49,921 nt of DNA from Fictibacillus barbaricus (GTDB taxonomy: Bacteria > Bacillota > Bacilli > Bacillales > Fictibacillaceae), in assembly GCF_014635025.1 (NCBI RefSeq), contig NZ_BMCE01000009.1, positions 1-49,921 on the forward strand, in the 5' to 3' direction. Each line of letters begins with the position of its first letter. The first letter of the stretch is position 1. This document shows, piece by piece, positions 16,700 through 23,541 of the stretch. The notes under the pieces were generated by a model. It searched no databases, was not told the origin of the DNA, and saw nothing but the letters and a program-made list of their open reading frames with translations. Made by a program: the position numbers and the translations under genes.

Positions 16700-16739
16700 A
16701 CGTCCTTCTTGAAGAAACGCATCCGTTTGTTGAATAAAC
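16700..16739 (+). repeat. attC-like spacer repeat, copy 10 (left half missing)
   Basis: Begins in mid-hairpin with CCTTCTTGAAGAAACGC and continues ATCCGTTTGTTGAATAA. The left half is replaced by the IS110 relic. It lies 6 bases after the stop of the 88-aa gene. Confidence 0.9.
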
Positions 16740-16745
16740 TCCTTT

Positions 16746-17012
16746 TCATTTATTTAATACATCAGATTCTTTCCTATTCGGAAACTCTGTTTTTTCTACG
16801 TAACTTCCTGTAGAATGGATTGTTCCATGAATACCATTAACTTTGCTTTTCTCAAGTTTATTACTGTAAAGATTAAACCAAAATTCAGCATCATTCTCTA
16901 AGTGTGGAAAGTCATCTATAAATGATACATTACGTCCGTTTGGAAAAGATATTTCAAAGACATCAAATGTACTATTAATGGCTCCGTCAATAACTTGAAT
17001 ATTTCTTTTCAT
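16746..17012 (-). CDS. hypothetical protein, 88 aa
   Basis: A short soluble protein with no recognised domain: MKRNIQVIDGAINSTFDVFE, a central DDFPHLENDAEFWFNLYSNK, and a polar end. It has AAGGGG seven bases before the ATG. It stands alone between repeat copies 10 and 11, a typical one-gene unit of this array. Confidence 0.7.
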   Translation of the reverse strand: MKRNIQVIDGAINSTFDVFEISFPNGRNVSFIDDFPHLENDAEFWFNLYSNKLEKSKVNGIHGTIHSTGSYVEKTEFPNRKESDVLNK

Positions 17013-17051
17013 TGTTAGTCCCCTTTATAGTAATGAAATATCCTTTATCTC

Positions 17052-17084
17052 TTCTTCAACAATTCTGCTACGCTTGTTAAATAA
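17052..17084 (+). repeat. minimal attC-like repeat, copy 11a
   Basis: TTCTTCAACAA, then TTCTGCTACG, then CTTGTTAAATAA. The ends are inverted and there is no hairpin core. It is directly joined to copy 11b. Confidence 0.6.
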
Positions 17085-17141
17085 GTTCATTAAAAAGGAG
17101 CGTTAATCCTTCTTGGATAATCGGACCCGATTGTTGAATAA
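17085..17141 (+). repeat. attC-like spacer repeat, copy 11b
   Basis: GTTCATTAAAAAGGAGCG, a diverged centre (CCTTCTTGGATAATCGG), then ACCCGATTGTTGAATAA. Confidence 0.85.
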
Positions 17142-17196
17142 TTATTTACCTTTTATTAGTCATATACTTTGTTGAAAGTTCCCATCTAATAAAAAA

Positions 17197-17218
17197 CGTT
17201 CCTACTTTTGTAGGAACG
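17197..17218 (-). terminator. terminator of the methyltransferase gene
   Basis: Perfect stem CGTTCCTAC/GTAGGAACG with loop TTTT. In the minus direction it is followed by six T. It lies 15 bases beyond the stop of the methyltransferase gene. Confidence 0.85.
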
Positions 17219-17233
17219 AAAAATTAAATAATA

Positions 17234-17971
17234 TTAAAGCTTCTCAGCAAGAATTATTAAAAACATAGGTCTTCGGGTTTCATGGAGCATTTCCGGAATT
17301 TCCTTTAACATTTGATCCGAAGGTACTGGTTCATTGACTGCTTTTATATTGAAACCAGCATCAAGTAGGTTATTTATATATGTTGAGATCGTACGATGAT
17401 ATTTAATTACATTTTCCGTTAAAAATGTTGTTTCTCGTATTCCTTCTGTTTGATAATTATCTACAGGCCAGTGTAATAGGTTACCTTGTTCATCGTAATA
17501 CCAATCTTGTTCTTTTCTCGATGTAAAGATTGGGTGTTCAACTGAAAAAAGGAAAGTCCCCTCTGGCTTAAGGGAATCATAAACCTTTTTGCAAACTTCT
17601 TCAAAAGACTTTAAATAATGAAATGCCAAAGAACTAAAAACTACATCAAATGAAGAGTCTGGAAAATCTATATCTTCAATGGATGAGTTTATATATGAAA
17701 TGTATGGACCGTCTGTTTGTTCACGTGCTTTGCTAAGCATTTTTTCTGAAATATCAACACCTGTTACTGCCCTTGCTTGTTGTTCACGTGCATATAAACA
17801 ATGCCATCCAAATCCACAACCCAAATCCAATAGAGTCTTATCTTTTAACTGTGGCATAAGCTCTTTTAAAACATGCCATTCTCCTGCTCCTTCAAGCCCT
17901 TTTACCGATCTTGGCATTTTTTCATAAGCAGAAAAGAATTTTGCATCATCATATTTATTTTGTTTCATCAA
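17234..17971 (-). CDS. class I SAM-dependent methyltransferase
   Basis: A 245-residue Rossmann-fold methyltransferase. Motif I LLDLGCGFGWHCLYA (about residue 48) and an acidic residue after strand 2 in VTGVDISEKML (about 69) bind S-adenosylmethionine; FDVVFSSLAFHYL (about 109) is motif IV/post-IV. The C-terminal part (SVEHPIFT and WPVDNYQTEG) is typical of UbiE/YcgJ-like methyltransferases acting on small molecules. TTG and ATG are adjacent start choices behind AGGAG. The substrate is unknown. Confidence 0.88.
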   Translation of the reverse strand: MMKQNKYDDAKFFSAYEKMPRSVKGLEGAGEWHVLKELMPQLKDKTLLDLGCGFGWHCLYAREQQARAVTGVDISEKMLSKAREQTDGPYISYINSSIEDIDFPDSSFDVVFSSLAFHYLKSFEEVCKKVYDSLKPEGTFLFSVEHPIFTSRKEQDWYYDEQGNLLHWPVDNYQTEGIRETTFLTENVIKYHRTISTYINNLLDAGFNIKAVNEPVPSDQMLKEIPEMLHETRRPMFLIILAEKL

Positions 17972-17993
17972 AAGGTCATCTCCTATAATTAAA

Positions 17994-18043
17994 ATAGCCT
18001 CCTAAAACAGGAACTTCTTCTTATTTCGATTTCAGGAGGCTAT
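17994..18043. repeat. 10-bp inverted repeat upstream of the methyltransferase
   Basis: ATAGCCTCCT (17994-18003) and AGGAGGCTAT (18034-18043) are perfect complements 30 bases apart. In the mRNA leader it could hide or expose a structure; it could also be a leftover terminator. The role is unknown. Confidence 0.5.
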
Positions 18044-18145
18044 CTATATTCTTCTGACCATTACTTTCACCTCTAATTATTAATTTAACTACAATATCAC
18101 TAAACATTATTAACCGCAATTTTTGATTTTATAGACAAGTTGTTC

Positions 18146-18199
18146 TTATCTATTAAAAAGCATTTTTCCTTCTTGGAGAAACGTACCCGTTTGTTTAAG
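18146..18199 (+). repeat. attC-like spacer repeat, copy 12
   Basis: TATTAAAAAGCATTTTTCC, CTTGGAGAAACG, then TACCCGTTTGTTTAAG. It lies 9 bases after the stop of the 70-aa membrane protein. Confidence 0.85.
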
Positions 18200-18208
18200 A
18201 TTAAATAA

Positions 18209-18445
18209 TTAATCTCTGAGCTTTTTCTTTTCTATAATTGTCCATATAACAGAACATAGTATAGACACAATTATAATAATAGTTCCAGTGTATGAGATCG
18301 TAACCCAGTCCCATTCAGTTACAGTTTTATCTGTCCCATAGTAATTCTTAATTTCATAGCTCTGGTCTTGGTAATCGAGTAATAAATATGATATTAATCC
18401 ACCAATAACAATACCAATCATTGAAAAATAAAGAAATTTTTTCAG
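18209..18445 (-). CDS. small membrane protein with probable CTG start
   Basis: Two transmembrane segments, MIGIVIGGLISYLLLDY and TGTIIIIVSILCSVIWTII, flank a polar loop of about 30 residues, and the end is basic (EKKKLRD). The first ATG in frame, at 18421, lacks a ribosome binding site. Reading 8 codons further upstream gives KKFLYFS before that methionine, with a strong GGGAGGGAG just before a CTG at 18443-18445. The native start was probably there, either CTG or a mutated ATG. No known family. Confidence 0.65.
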   Translation of the reverse strand: MKKFLYFSMIGIVIGGLISYLLLDYQDQSYEIKNYYGTDKTVTEWDWVTISYTGTIIIIVSILCSVIWTIIEKKKLRD

Positions 18446-18512
18446 AAAGCTCCCTCCCTTTACCCATTAACTTATTGAATAATGCTGCTTTATATTTCTT
18501 TTCTCTTTACTT

Positions 18513-18570
18513 AGTTGATAAAAAAGAGCACTCCTTCTTCTTGAAGAAATGCACCGTTTGTTGAATAACT
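18513..18570 (+). repeat. attC-like spacer repeat, copy 13
   Basis: GTTGATAAAAAAGAGCACTC, CTTCTTGAAGAAATGC, then ACCGTTTGTTGAATAACT. Confidence 0.9.
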
Positions 18571-18673
18571 TATATCTGTATATGAATATGTCTATGCTAT
18601 ATAATGATTCCTTCGCTTCCTGAAAAGAATTCCATAACATTTCTATACGATTATACCGAAGTTTAAAATAATT

Positions 18674-19150
18674 CTATTTTTGCTTAAACGTTGCGGGCAT
18701 AATAACCGTAACGACTTCTCCCTTTGCGCAAAGAGTTTCTTCAGCAAATACTTCTGTATAGACTTTCCACTTCTTAGGATGACCTCTTCTACCACACCAA
18801 TTGCTTTTAACGGAACACCATGTGGAGTCGGCTTTAAAAAATCTACCTTTAAAGATGCAGTCACAAATCGTGGTGGCTCTGAGTTTCCACCCTCCTGTTC
18901 TACATTTTTCTGTTGCAATGCCAATGACGCTAATCCTGTACCATGACAATCTATTAACGATGCAATCAGTCCGCCATAAACAAAGCCAGGTAGTGCTGTA
19001 TGTTCGGGAAGTGGTTTATAAATCGTTATCGTGGTATCCCCTTGCCAACCTGTTCTAAAATGATGGCCATTCTCATTTAGTCTTCCACATCCATAACACC
19101 ATGCAAAATCATCTGAGTATTCATGAGACCTTTTCTTCCAACGTCTTCCC
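18674..19150 (-). pseudogene. frameshifted hotdog-fold thioesterase (PaaI-like)
   Basis: A PaaI/hotdog thioesterase domain: EYSDDFAWCYGCGRLNENG, HTALPGFVYGGLIASLIDCH (the active-site region with the conserved GG and acidic residue), and FVTASLKVDFLKPTP. Near 18780 a one-base change shifts the frame; the true C-terminus KKWKVYTEVFAEETLCAKGE, then VVTVIMPATF, continues in the next frame to the stop at 18674. A GGGGAGGG site stands upstream, but the TTG that it serves is one base out of frame with KKRSHEYSDD, hinting at a second indel near 19137. A normal protein would have about 155 residues. Likely inactive unless these are sequencing errors. Confidence 0.8.
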
Positions 19151-19203
19151 TCCCCTATATAATACAAAATGCAATAATTACAACGATGAGGAAATCCTCT
19201 TTT

Positions 19204-19249
19204 CGCACTTCTCCTTCTTGAAGAAATGCACCCGATTGTTGAATAACTC
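19204..19249 (+). repeat. attC-like spacer repeat, copy 14
   Basis: Left end lost. CGCACTTCTCCTTCTTGAAG, AAATGC and ACCCGATTGTTGAATAACT are present. It lies 34 bases after the stop of the lipoprotein gene at 19284. Confidence 0.9.
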
Positions 19250-19283
19250 ATTAAAAATTCTACTTAGTTTTAAAGTGAGTAGT

Positions 19284-19823
19284 TTACTTCATTTTGATTG
19301 ATAAACCACCATCTGAAAGGAGTTCAAATTTGCTTATTTTATCATCTTCTGAAAAATGAACATTCCCCTTAATAGTGGTCGATTTTTCACTGCTCCCTTT
19401 ACTCTGATAGTTAACGTTTGCAGTAAAGTAATAATTTTTATCATTATCTTTATTTTGTTTAATCTCAATTTGGTTAATTTTAATTTCATACCCCTTCCAT
19501 TCCGCAAGACCCTGATATGTTAAAGCATATTCCCCAATAAATTGACTGTACATTTCTTCTGTAAAAGACGGTTTATACATTTCTTCTAAATATAAGTCTA
19601 ACTGGGTAGGATTACCATCAGAGGTTTCTTTATCTCCCCCAATAATTGTAGCATTTTCGGGGTCGTTCAATAACTTGACTAAATTTTTATCAGGTCCAGT
19701 AAATTGATGTTTTAATACTTTATTAATAATAGTTATATTTTCATCTGGAGGAATAGATTTTGAGGTACTATTTGAGGAACAACTGCTAATTATTAAAAGG
19801 ATTCCAATGAGTAGAAAAGACAA
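19284..19823 (-). CDS. hypothetical lipoprotein, 179 aa
   Basis: Short signal MSFLLIGILLIISSC with lipobox ISSC, then a polar Ser/Asn-rich linker and a domain with EMYKPSFTEEMYSQFIGEYA near residue 85 and alternating strands at the C-terminus (YYFTANVNYQSKG). The start shown is TTG. A much stronger GGGGAGGG site lies about 40 bases further upstream, where the frame carries no start codon (ATT) and the neighbouring frame has TTG, so the N-terminus may have been altered by a small indel. The family is unknown; it should lie on the outer membrane surface. Confidence 0.7.
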   Translation of the reverse strand: MSFLLIGILLIISSCSSNSTSKSIPPDENITIINKVLKHQFTGPDKNLVKLLNDPENATIIGGDKETSDGNPTQLDLYLEEMYKPSFTEEMYSQFIGEYALTYQGLAEWKGYEIKINQIEIKQNKDNDKNYYFTANVNYQSKGSSEKSTTIKGNVHFSEDDKISKFELLSDGGLSIKMK

Positions 19824-19973
19824 AAAACTTTTTAAACCTTTGATCTGAAAAATAGCAATCCCTCCCCTTCATTTTCTATAATGATATTAATTATACGACA
19901 TTTAATTAAATATAGTTTCAAATAATTGGAAAAAGCCAATTTTATAATTGTATCTCATCAAATAACCGTTGTT

Positions 19974-20031
19974 TACTCAATAAAAAAGTACACTTCCCTT
20001 TTTGAAGAAATGCACCCGTTTGTTGAATAAC
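19974..20031 (+). repeat. attC-like spacer repeat, copy 15
   Basis: ACTCAATAAAAAAGTACAC, CTTTTTGAAGAAATGC, then ACCCGTTTGTTGAATAACT. It lies 47 bases after the DinB gene. Confidence 0.92.
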
Positions 20032-20078
20032 TAATACTTGGTTTTTCACCAGTATTTCCTGATGCTGTGTTTTACTAA

Positions 20079-20552
20079 TCATGGTTCAATGAGATCCGTA
20101 TCTGGTGGTATATATCCTAGTTGTCTACCGATTTTTACAATTTGCCCTTTATGATGAAATTCGTGGGTGGCTGTATGAGTGAAAAGCCATAATGTGGTAA
20201 ACGTATTCCTACCTCCCCTTGCAAAGGTTACTTGAATAGTCTTATCCCATTTTCCTTCAAACTCATTTAGAAATTCATTAACCAATATATCCGTTTTTCT
20301 AAAAACCTCTCGCATTTCCTTTACGTTATTTATATACTCTGAATTTATTTCTGGAAGTGTTTTTCCCAAAGCCCTATTCCCTAACCATACTCTATAACAA
20401 TTGGCTACATGAGCATGAAGATTGCGTATTGAATCACCTCCAAATGCTTCACGTTCTTTTATATAATCTAAAGTTGATAAAGTTTCACAATAATTAAATA
20501 GTGATTCTCTTGTGCGTTTGATCCAGTCATATTGTTTTGCGAACACATCCAT
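20079..20552 (-). CDS. DinB-family protein
   Basis: A four-helix-bundle DinB/DfsB protein of 157 residues. The candidate metal-binding histidines lie in SIRNLHAHVANCYRVWL (near residue 45) and in HTATHEFHHKGQIVKIGRQL (near 128), the typical arrangement. DinB proteins are often thiol-dependent metalloenzymes or thiol transferases, but the reaction here is unknown. I choose ATG 20552, preceded by GAGGAAG; an upstream extension starts before the ribosome binding site. It is a single-gene unit between repeats 15 and 16. Confidence 0.85.
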   Translation of the reverse strand: MDVFAKQYDWIKRTRESLFNYCETLSTLDYIKEREAFGGDSIRNLHAHVANCYRVWLGNRALGKTLPEINSEYINNVKEMREVFRKTDILVNEFLNEFEGKWDKTIQVTFARGGRNTFTTLWLFTHTATHEFHHKGQIVKIGRQLGYIPPDTDLIEP

Positions 20553-20604
20553 CTTCCTCACTCTCCCTTTATACTTTAAGATCAATCTTAAGCGCCTTAC
20601 GATA

Positions 20605-20661
20605 CTTCAATAAAAAAGAGCACATCTCCTTCTTAAAGAAACGCACCCGTTAGTTTAATAA
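20605..20661 (+). repeat. attC-like spacer repeat, copy 16
   Basis: CTTCAATAAAAAAGAGCACA, CTTCTTAAAGAAACGC, then ACCCGTTAGTTTAATAA. It lies 6 bases after the stop of the gene at 20668-21123. Confidence 0.92.
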
Positions 20662-20667
20662 ATTGTA

Positions 20668-21123
20668 TTAGGTTTCAAACAATTCCTTTTTTTCTTCTTT
20701 TGATAGTCCCGTAAAGTACTTTTTATGTACCCTCAGTTCTTTCTCTTTTTTAGGGAATAATTTTTCTAACCAAGTTACTGCCATTGGAGTATGTTCAGGT
20801 TGGGCATTAACTTTTTCTAAAAACCATTCATATTCTTTAATAGTTTCATCGGTTAGAAGCTTTAAGTCTTTTTTTCTGCTTATATAGTCGAGTTCTGCTA
20901 GTTCTTTTGCATTTATTTGACCATTTATCTTCTTTACTACTCCGATCTCAGAAGGCATACGCTGCTCATTTATTGATACAAAGAAATGGATATAGTTAGG
21001 TAATCTAAAAAGTCCTTTTTTTGTATCTTTTTTATTCGCAATGTAAAGCCAATCTCCTTTGTTTGAATAACAATTAAAATCAATTTCATTAATTGCAATT
21101 AACATTTTTTCATACTTTTTCAT
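20668..21123 (-). CDS. hypothetical protein, 151 aa
   Basis: A soluble mixed alpha/beta protein. MKKYEKMLIAINEIDFNCYS is followed by GDWLYIANKKDTKKGLFRLP, a long helical middle, and a lysine-rich end KKEEKKELFET (as SKEEKKELFET). The start ATG 21123 has GAGGTG upstream. No known domain. It is a single-gene unit between copies 16 and 17. Confidence 0.72.
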   Translation of the reverse strand: MKKYEKMLIAINEIDFNCYSNKGDWLYIANKKDTKKGLFRLPNYIHFFVSINEQRMPSEIGVVKKINGQINAKELAELDYISRKKDLKLLTDETIKEYEWFLEKVNAQPEHTPMAVTWLEKLFPKKEKELRVHKKYFTGLSKEEKKELFET

Positions 21124-21151
21124 AATACACCTCAATTATATATCAAAAATT

Positions 21152-21193
21152 TTTATCTTTCTTCTTGAAGAAATGCACCCGATTGTTGAATAA
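21152..21193 (+). repeat. attC-like spacer repeat, copy 17
   Basis: Left end lost. TTTCTTCTTGAAGAAATGC and ACCCGATTGTTGAATAAG are intact. Confidence 0.88.
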
Positions 21194-21307
21194 GTGACGT
21201 AAGACATAATTTAGGCTTTACTTAGAATCAAGAGGGTTCAATCAATTTTATTTAGGGAATTAAATACAAGGCAATCAACTGTTAGGGTGATGAACTCAAA
21301 AATAACC

Positions 21308-21323
21308 GACCCAGTAATGGGCC
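21308..21323 (-). terminator. possible terminator, minus strand
   Basis: GGCCCA/TGGGTC stem with loop TTAC (minus strand), then GGTTATTTTT. It lies about 40 bases after the small membrane protein gene. Confidence 0.45.
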
Positions 21324-21360
21324 AGTTTTACAATGGTTTTTTTGTTTTGCAAATTAGGGT

Positions 21361-21615
21361 TCACACTCCAGATGCTATCATTGCAAAATACATAAATATT
21401 CCCCCAATTATAAGAAGAACGGTAAGAGTAATATTTATCATACCCCATAAAATTAACTTCTTTGTGAATATTAAATACATTGAAAACAGAAATCCAGCTA
21501 ATAACAAGCATATGATTGTCTGTATTGTGTATTTACCTGCTATGCCCTTTAAAAAACAGATAACTGCTAAAATAGGAAAAATACATTGTGAAAGATTAGA
21601 AATTGTTTTTGTCAT
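21361..21615 (-). CDS. small membrane protein, 84 aa
   Basis: Three hydrophobic segments: CIFPILAVICFLKGIAG, TIICLLLAGFLFSMYLIFT and MINITLTVLLIIGGIFMYFA. The ATG has only a weak ribosome binding site (TAAGTAAG). A frame on the opposite strand overlaps it but has no transmembrane logic, so I prefer this one. Family unknown; like many others, a one-gene unit between repeats. Confidence 0.55.
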   Translation of the reverse strand: MTKTISNLSQCIFPILAVICFLKGIAGKYTIQTIICLLLAGFLFSMYLIFTKKLILWGMINITLTVLLIIGGIFMYFAMIASGV

Positions 21616-21717
21616 CTAATCACTTACTTAAGAAATTTGTTATCAAAATTAATTGTTCGACAATCAAAATTTTTACTCCTTCACAATGATTATAATTAGA
21701 ACTTTCAACCTAACTAC

Positions 21718-21752
21718 TCTTCTTACAGAAATGCATCTGTTTGTTGAACAAT
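21718..21752 (+). repeat. attC-like spacer repeat, copy 18 (diverged)
   Basis: CTTACAGAAATGCATCTGTT, then TGTTGAACAATTAAG. Right half only; CACCC has become CATCT. Confidence 0.65.
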
Positions 21753-21838
21753 TAAGCCTTGGTATGTATTTATTCCCTTGTATGGATTGTTTGGTAATAG
21801 GAAAACTAATAATAAAAAACTCAAAAGATGGGATCCCT

Positions 21839-22270
21839 ATGCTAAAAATGTTACTTCTTCCTTCTTTAATTCTTTCGTTATTTCTGGTGAATCAAATACC
21901 TTCAAAAGCAGCATTTGTTGATACTACACAAGAGTCAAGAGAGCTTATATATCAAGATACAATAATGCTTTTATTACCTATCGATGAATCAATCAAAAAT
22001 TACTACTTAAAAATATTAACAATTCAACCAACAGTTTATCCATATGATGTTAAAATGGCAAAGGTTCAGAGATTAGGGGAATTTCGTTCATTCCGTTTTT
22101 TATATACATTGGAAGTAGAACCAGCAGTAGGTCCCCACGTTTATGTTGGCAAGGACCGTTTAGTATTTGAGATTGCTTCTACAATACCCAACTTAGTAAA
22201 ACTTAATAAATTTGAGCACTTAAGAACCTATGATTTGCCTCCTAACTGGAAACACATTTTAAGGCAATAA
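21839..22270 (+). CDS. secreted DUF3888-like protein
   Basis: A 143-residue exported protein. Signal peptide MLKMLLLPSLILSLFLVNQI, then PSKAA. The mature part has YQDTIMLLLPIDESIKNYY, YPYDVKMAKVQRLGEFRSFR and LEVEPAVGPHVYVGKDRLVF, the layout I associate with DUF3888 proteins of Bacillus, of unknown function. I choose ATG 21839 because a signal peptide follows at once; an upstream open stretch overlaps repeat 18 and is not protein-like. It is a plus-strand gene, yet both neighbouring repeats keep the usual orientation. Confidence 0.75.
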   Translation: MLKMLLLPSLILSLFLVNQIPSKAAFVDTTQESRELIYQDTIMLLLPIDESIKNYYLKILTIQPTVYPYDVKMAKVQRLGEFRSFRFLYTLEVEPAVGPHVYVGKDRLVFEIASTIPNLVKLNKFEHLRTYDLPPNWKHILRQ

Positions 22271-22320
22271 AAAGTATATTATGATACTGCTTCTTATTCC
22301 ACAATCCTGTTACTTTAGCT

Positions 22321-22377
22321 GAAAAAGGAAAAGAGCTTCCCAGAATTAGCGGCTATATCACCCGATTGTGGAATAAG
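22321..22377 (+). repeat. attC-like spacer repeat, copy 19 (different centre)
   Basis: AAAAAGGAAAAGAGC on the left and CACCCGATTGTGGAATAAGC on the right are kept. The 25 bases between show no similarity to the usual hairpin. Confidence 0.7.
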
Positions 22378-22450
22378 CAAAACCAGAAACTATATTCATT
22401 AGACAAGCAGCTATCTGTACGGAAGTTATTCTGGTAGAACAACAAATTCA

Positions 22451-22996
22451 CTAAAGCATTTGATTAGCGATTTTAATTATGTCTTTCTTGTGTTGTTCTG
22501 ACGAAATATTCTTATTATCGTAGCTTATATCATAGTAAATGCCGTCTTTCACAAAAGTGACAGTATTACCGTTATAGTTGCCCACTACTCCGTCAGATAG
22601 TTTAATATCTTTCCAAGCACCACTATGTTCAACTTTAAAATTATGGATGGTGATCATCAATAAAATAATTTCAGATTTGTTCTTTCCAGTTGTAGTAAAG
22701 TTGACTCTTAGATTTTTTCCATCGTGTTTAAAATCCTCGATTGTTGAAATCTGAAGTGGCTTTGCATCAAACGGAATGTCTTTTGGAATTTTTATGTCAA
22801 ATGGGAGAGCATCTAAGCCTTCATCTAGTGAAGATGCTTCATAGCTTACTGGAATGCTTTTTAACTGTTCTTCTGTAACATTCCCCACTGGTTCAACCTT
22901 TTCTAATTTAGAGGTATCTAGTGTACCGTTTTTACCCTCATTACAACCTATAAGTATAGAAATCAATAATACAGGAACTACCCACCGTTTTTTCAT
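22451..22996 (-). CDS. hypothetical lipoprotein, 181 aa
   Basis: Signal MKKRWVVPVLLISILIGCNE with lipobox LIGC. A linker of about 35 residues precedes a domain beginning LPFDIKIPKDIPFDAKPLQI and containing GVVGNYNGNTVTFVKDGIYY, which resembles the DUF4367-type fold found in Bacillus lipoproteins and anti-sigma tails; the assignment is tentative. The start has GAGGAGG upstream. The protein is expected on the outer membrane face. Confidence 0.75.
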   Translation of the reverse strand: MKKRWVVPVLLISILIGCNEGKNGTLDTSKLEKVEPVGNVTEEQLKSIPVSYEASSLDEGLDALPFDIKIPKDIPFDAKPLQISTIEDFKHDGKNLRVNFTTTGKNKSEIILLMITIHNFKVEHSGAWKDIKLSDGVVGNYNGNTVTFVKDGIYYDISYDNKNISSEQHKKDIIKIANQML

Positions 22997-23088
22997 AGAA
23001 CCTCCTCAACCATTTGGCCAATATATTTTACCAATAAATGTATTCTTTAAATATAGTTTTAAATCCTTTATTTAGTAAAAAGCCAAAA

Positions 23089-23139
23089 AATAAAAAAGAT
23101 GCAAATCTCCTTCCTGAAGAAATGCACCCATTAGTTCAA
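23089..23139 (+). repeat. attC-like spacer repeat, copy 20
   Basis: AAATAAAAAAGATGCAAATC, CTTCCTGAAGAAATGC, then ACCCATTAGTTCAAT. Confidence 0.85.
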
Positions 23140-23163
23140 TTGATTGTTCATTAAAGCTTAAAC

Positions 23164-23264
23164 TTTATTCTACGGAACGAATGTTGGAGAAAGTATTCAA
23201 AAAATTAAAGGATGATGATTCACCTCTTCTTCATTCTGATCAATATAAATTGTTTGATTTATAG
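23164..23264 (+). pseudogene. IS3-family transposase (OrfB) fragment
   Basis: ERMLEKVFKKLKDDDSPLLH, then SDQ, matches the region around the second catalytic aspartate (LHSDQG) of IS3-family OrfB. Homology stops right after HSDQ and a stop follows. No OrfA and no terminal repeats remain. It starts about 25 bases after repeat copy 20. The rest of 23265-23541 holds repeat copy 21 and no gene that I recognise. Confidence 0.7.
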
Positions 23265-23360
23265 ATTTCTTGTTCTAGCCTCCTCTTATTTTTCAGTACT
23301 TCGCAGGGTTTTATATAAAAAACAAGGTTCACTTCTGTTTCACTTACAATCCGACACAAA

Positions 23361-23400
23361 AGTAACTTCTTGAAGAAATGCACTCTATTGTTTAAACAAG
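23361..23400 (+). repeat. attC-like spacer repeat, copy 21 (diverged)
   Basis: AGTAACTTCTTGAAGAAATG, CACTCTATTGTTTAAACAAG. Left end not recognisable. Confidence 0.7.
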
Positions 23401-23541
23401 GCTTTGTAATTTTAAATATTTTATACAAAATTCACTCCATAAATCAAATTATTTTACATTATTTACCATAAACAGTAAACACATAAGCTCTTCTAAAAGT
23501 GAATACAATGTATTAAATTTTATTCACTAGGGGCGAAGCAG

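Noticed and set aside
23240-23428. Minus-strand frame of 62 codons
   Set aside because: It covers an IS3 fragment end and repeat copy 21; no ribosome binding site, no domain.
23498-23528. Inverted repeat AGTGAATA/TATTCACT just before the amine oxidase gene
   Set aside because: It could be an operator, but eight AT-rich bases with a 15-base gap give weak support and no regulator lies nearby.
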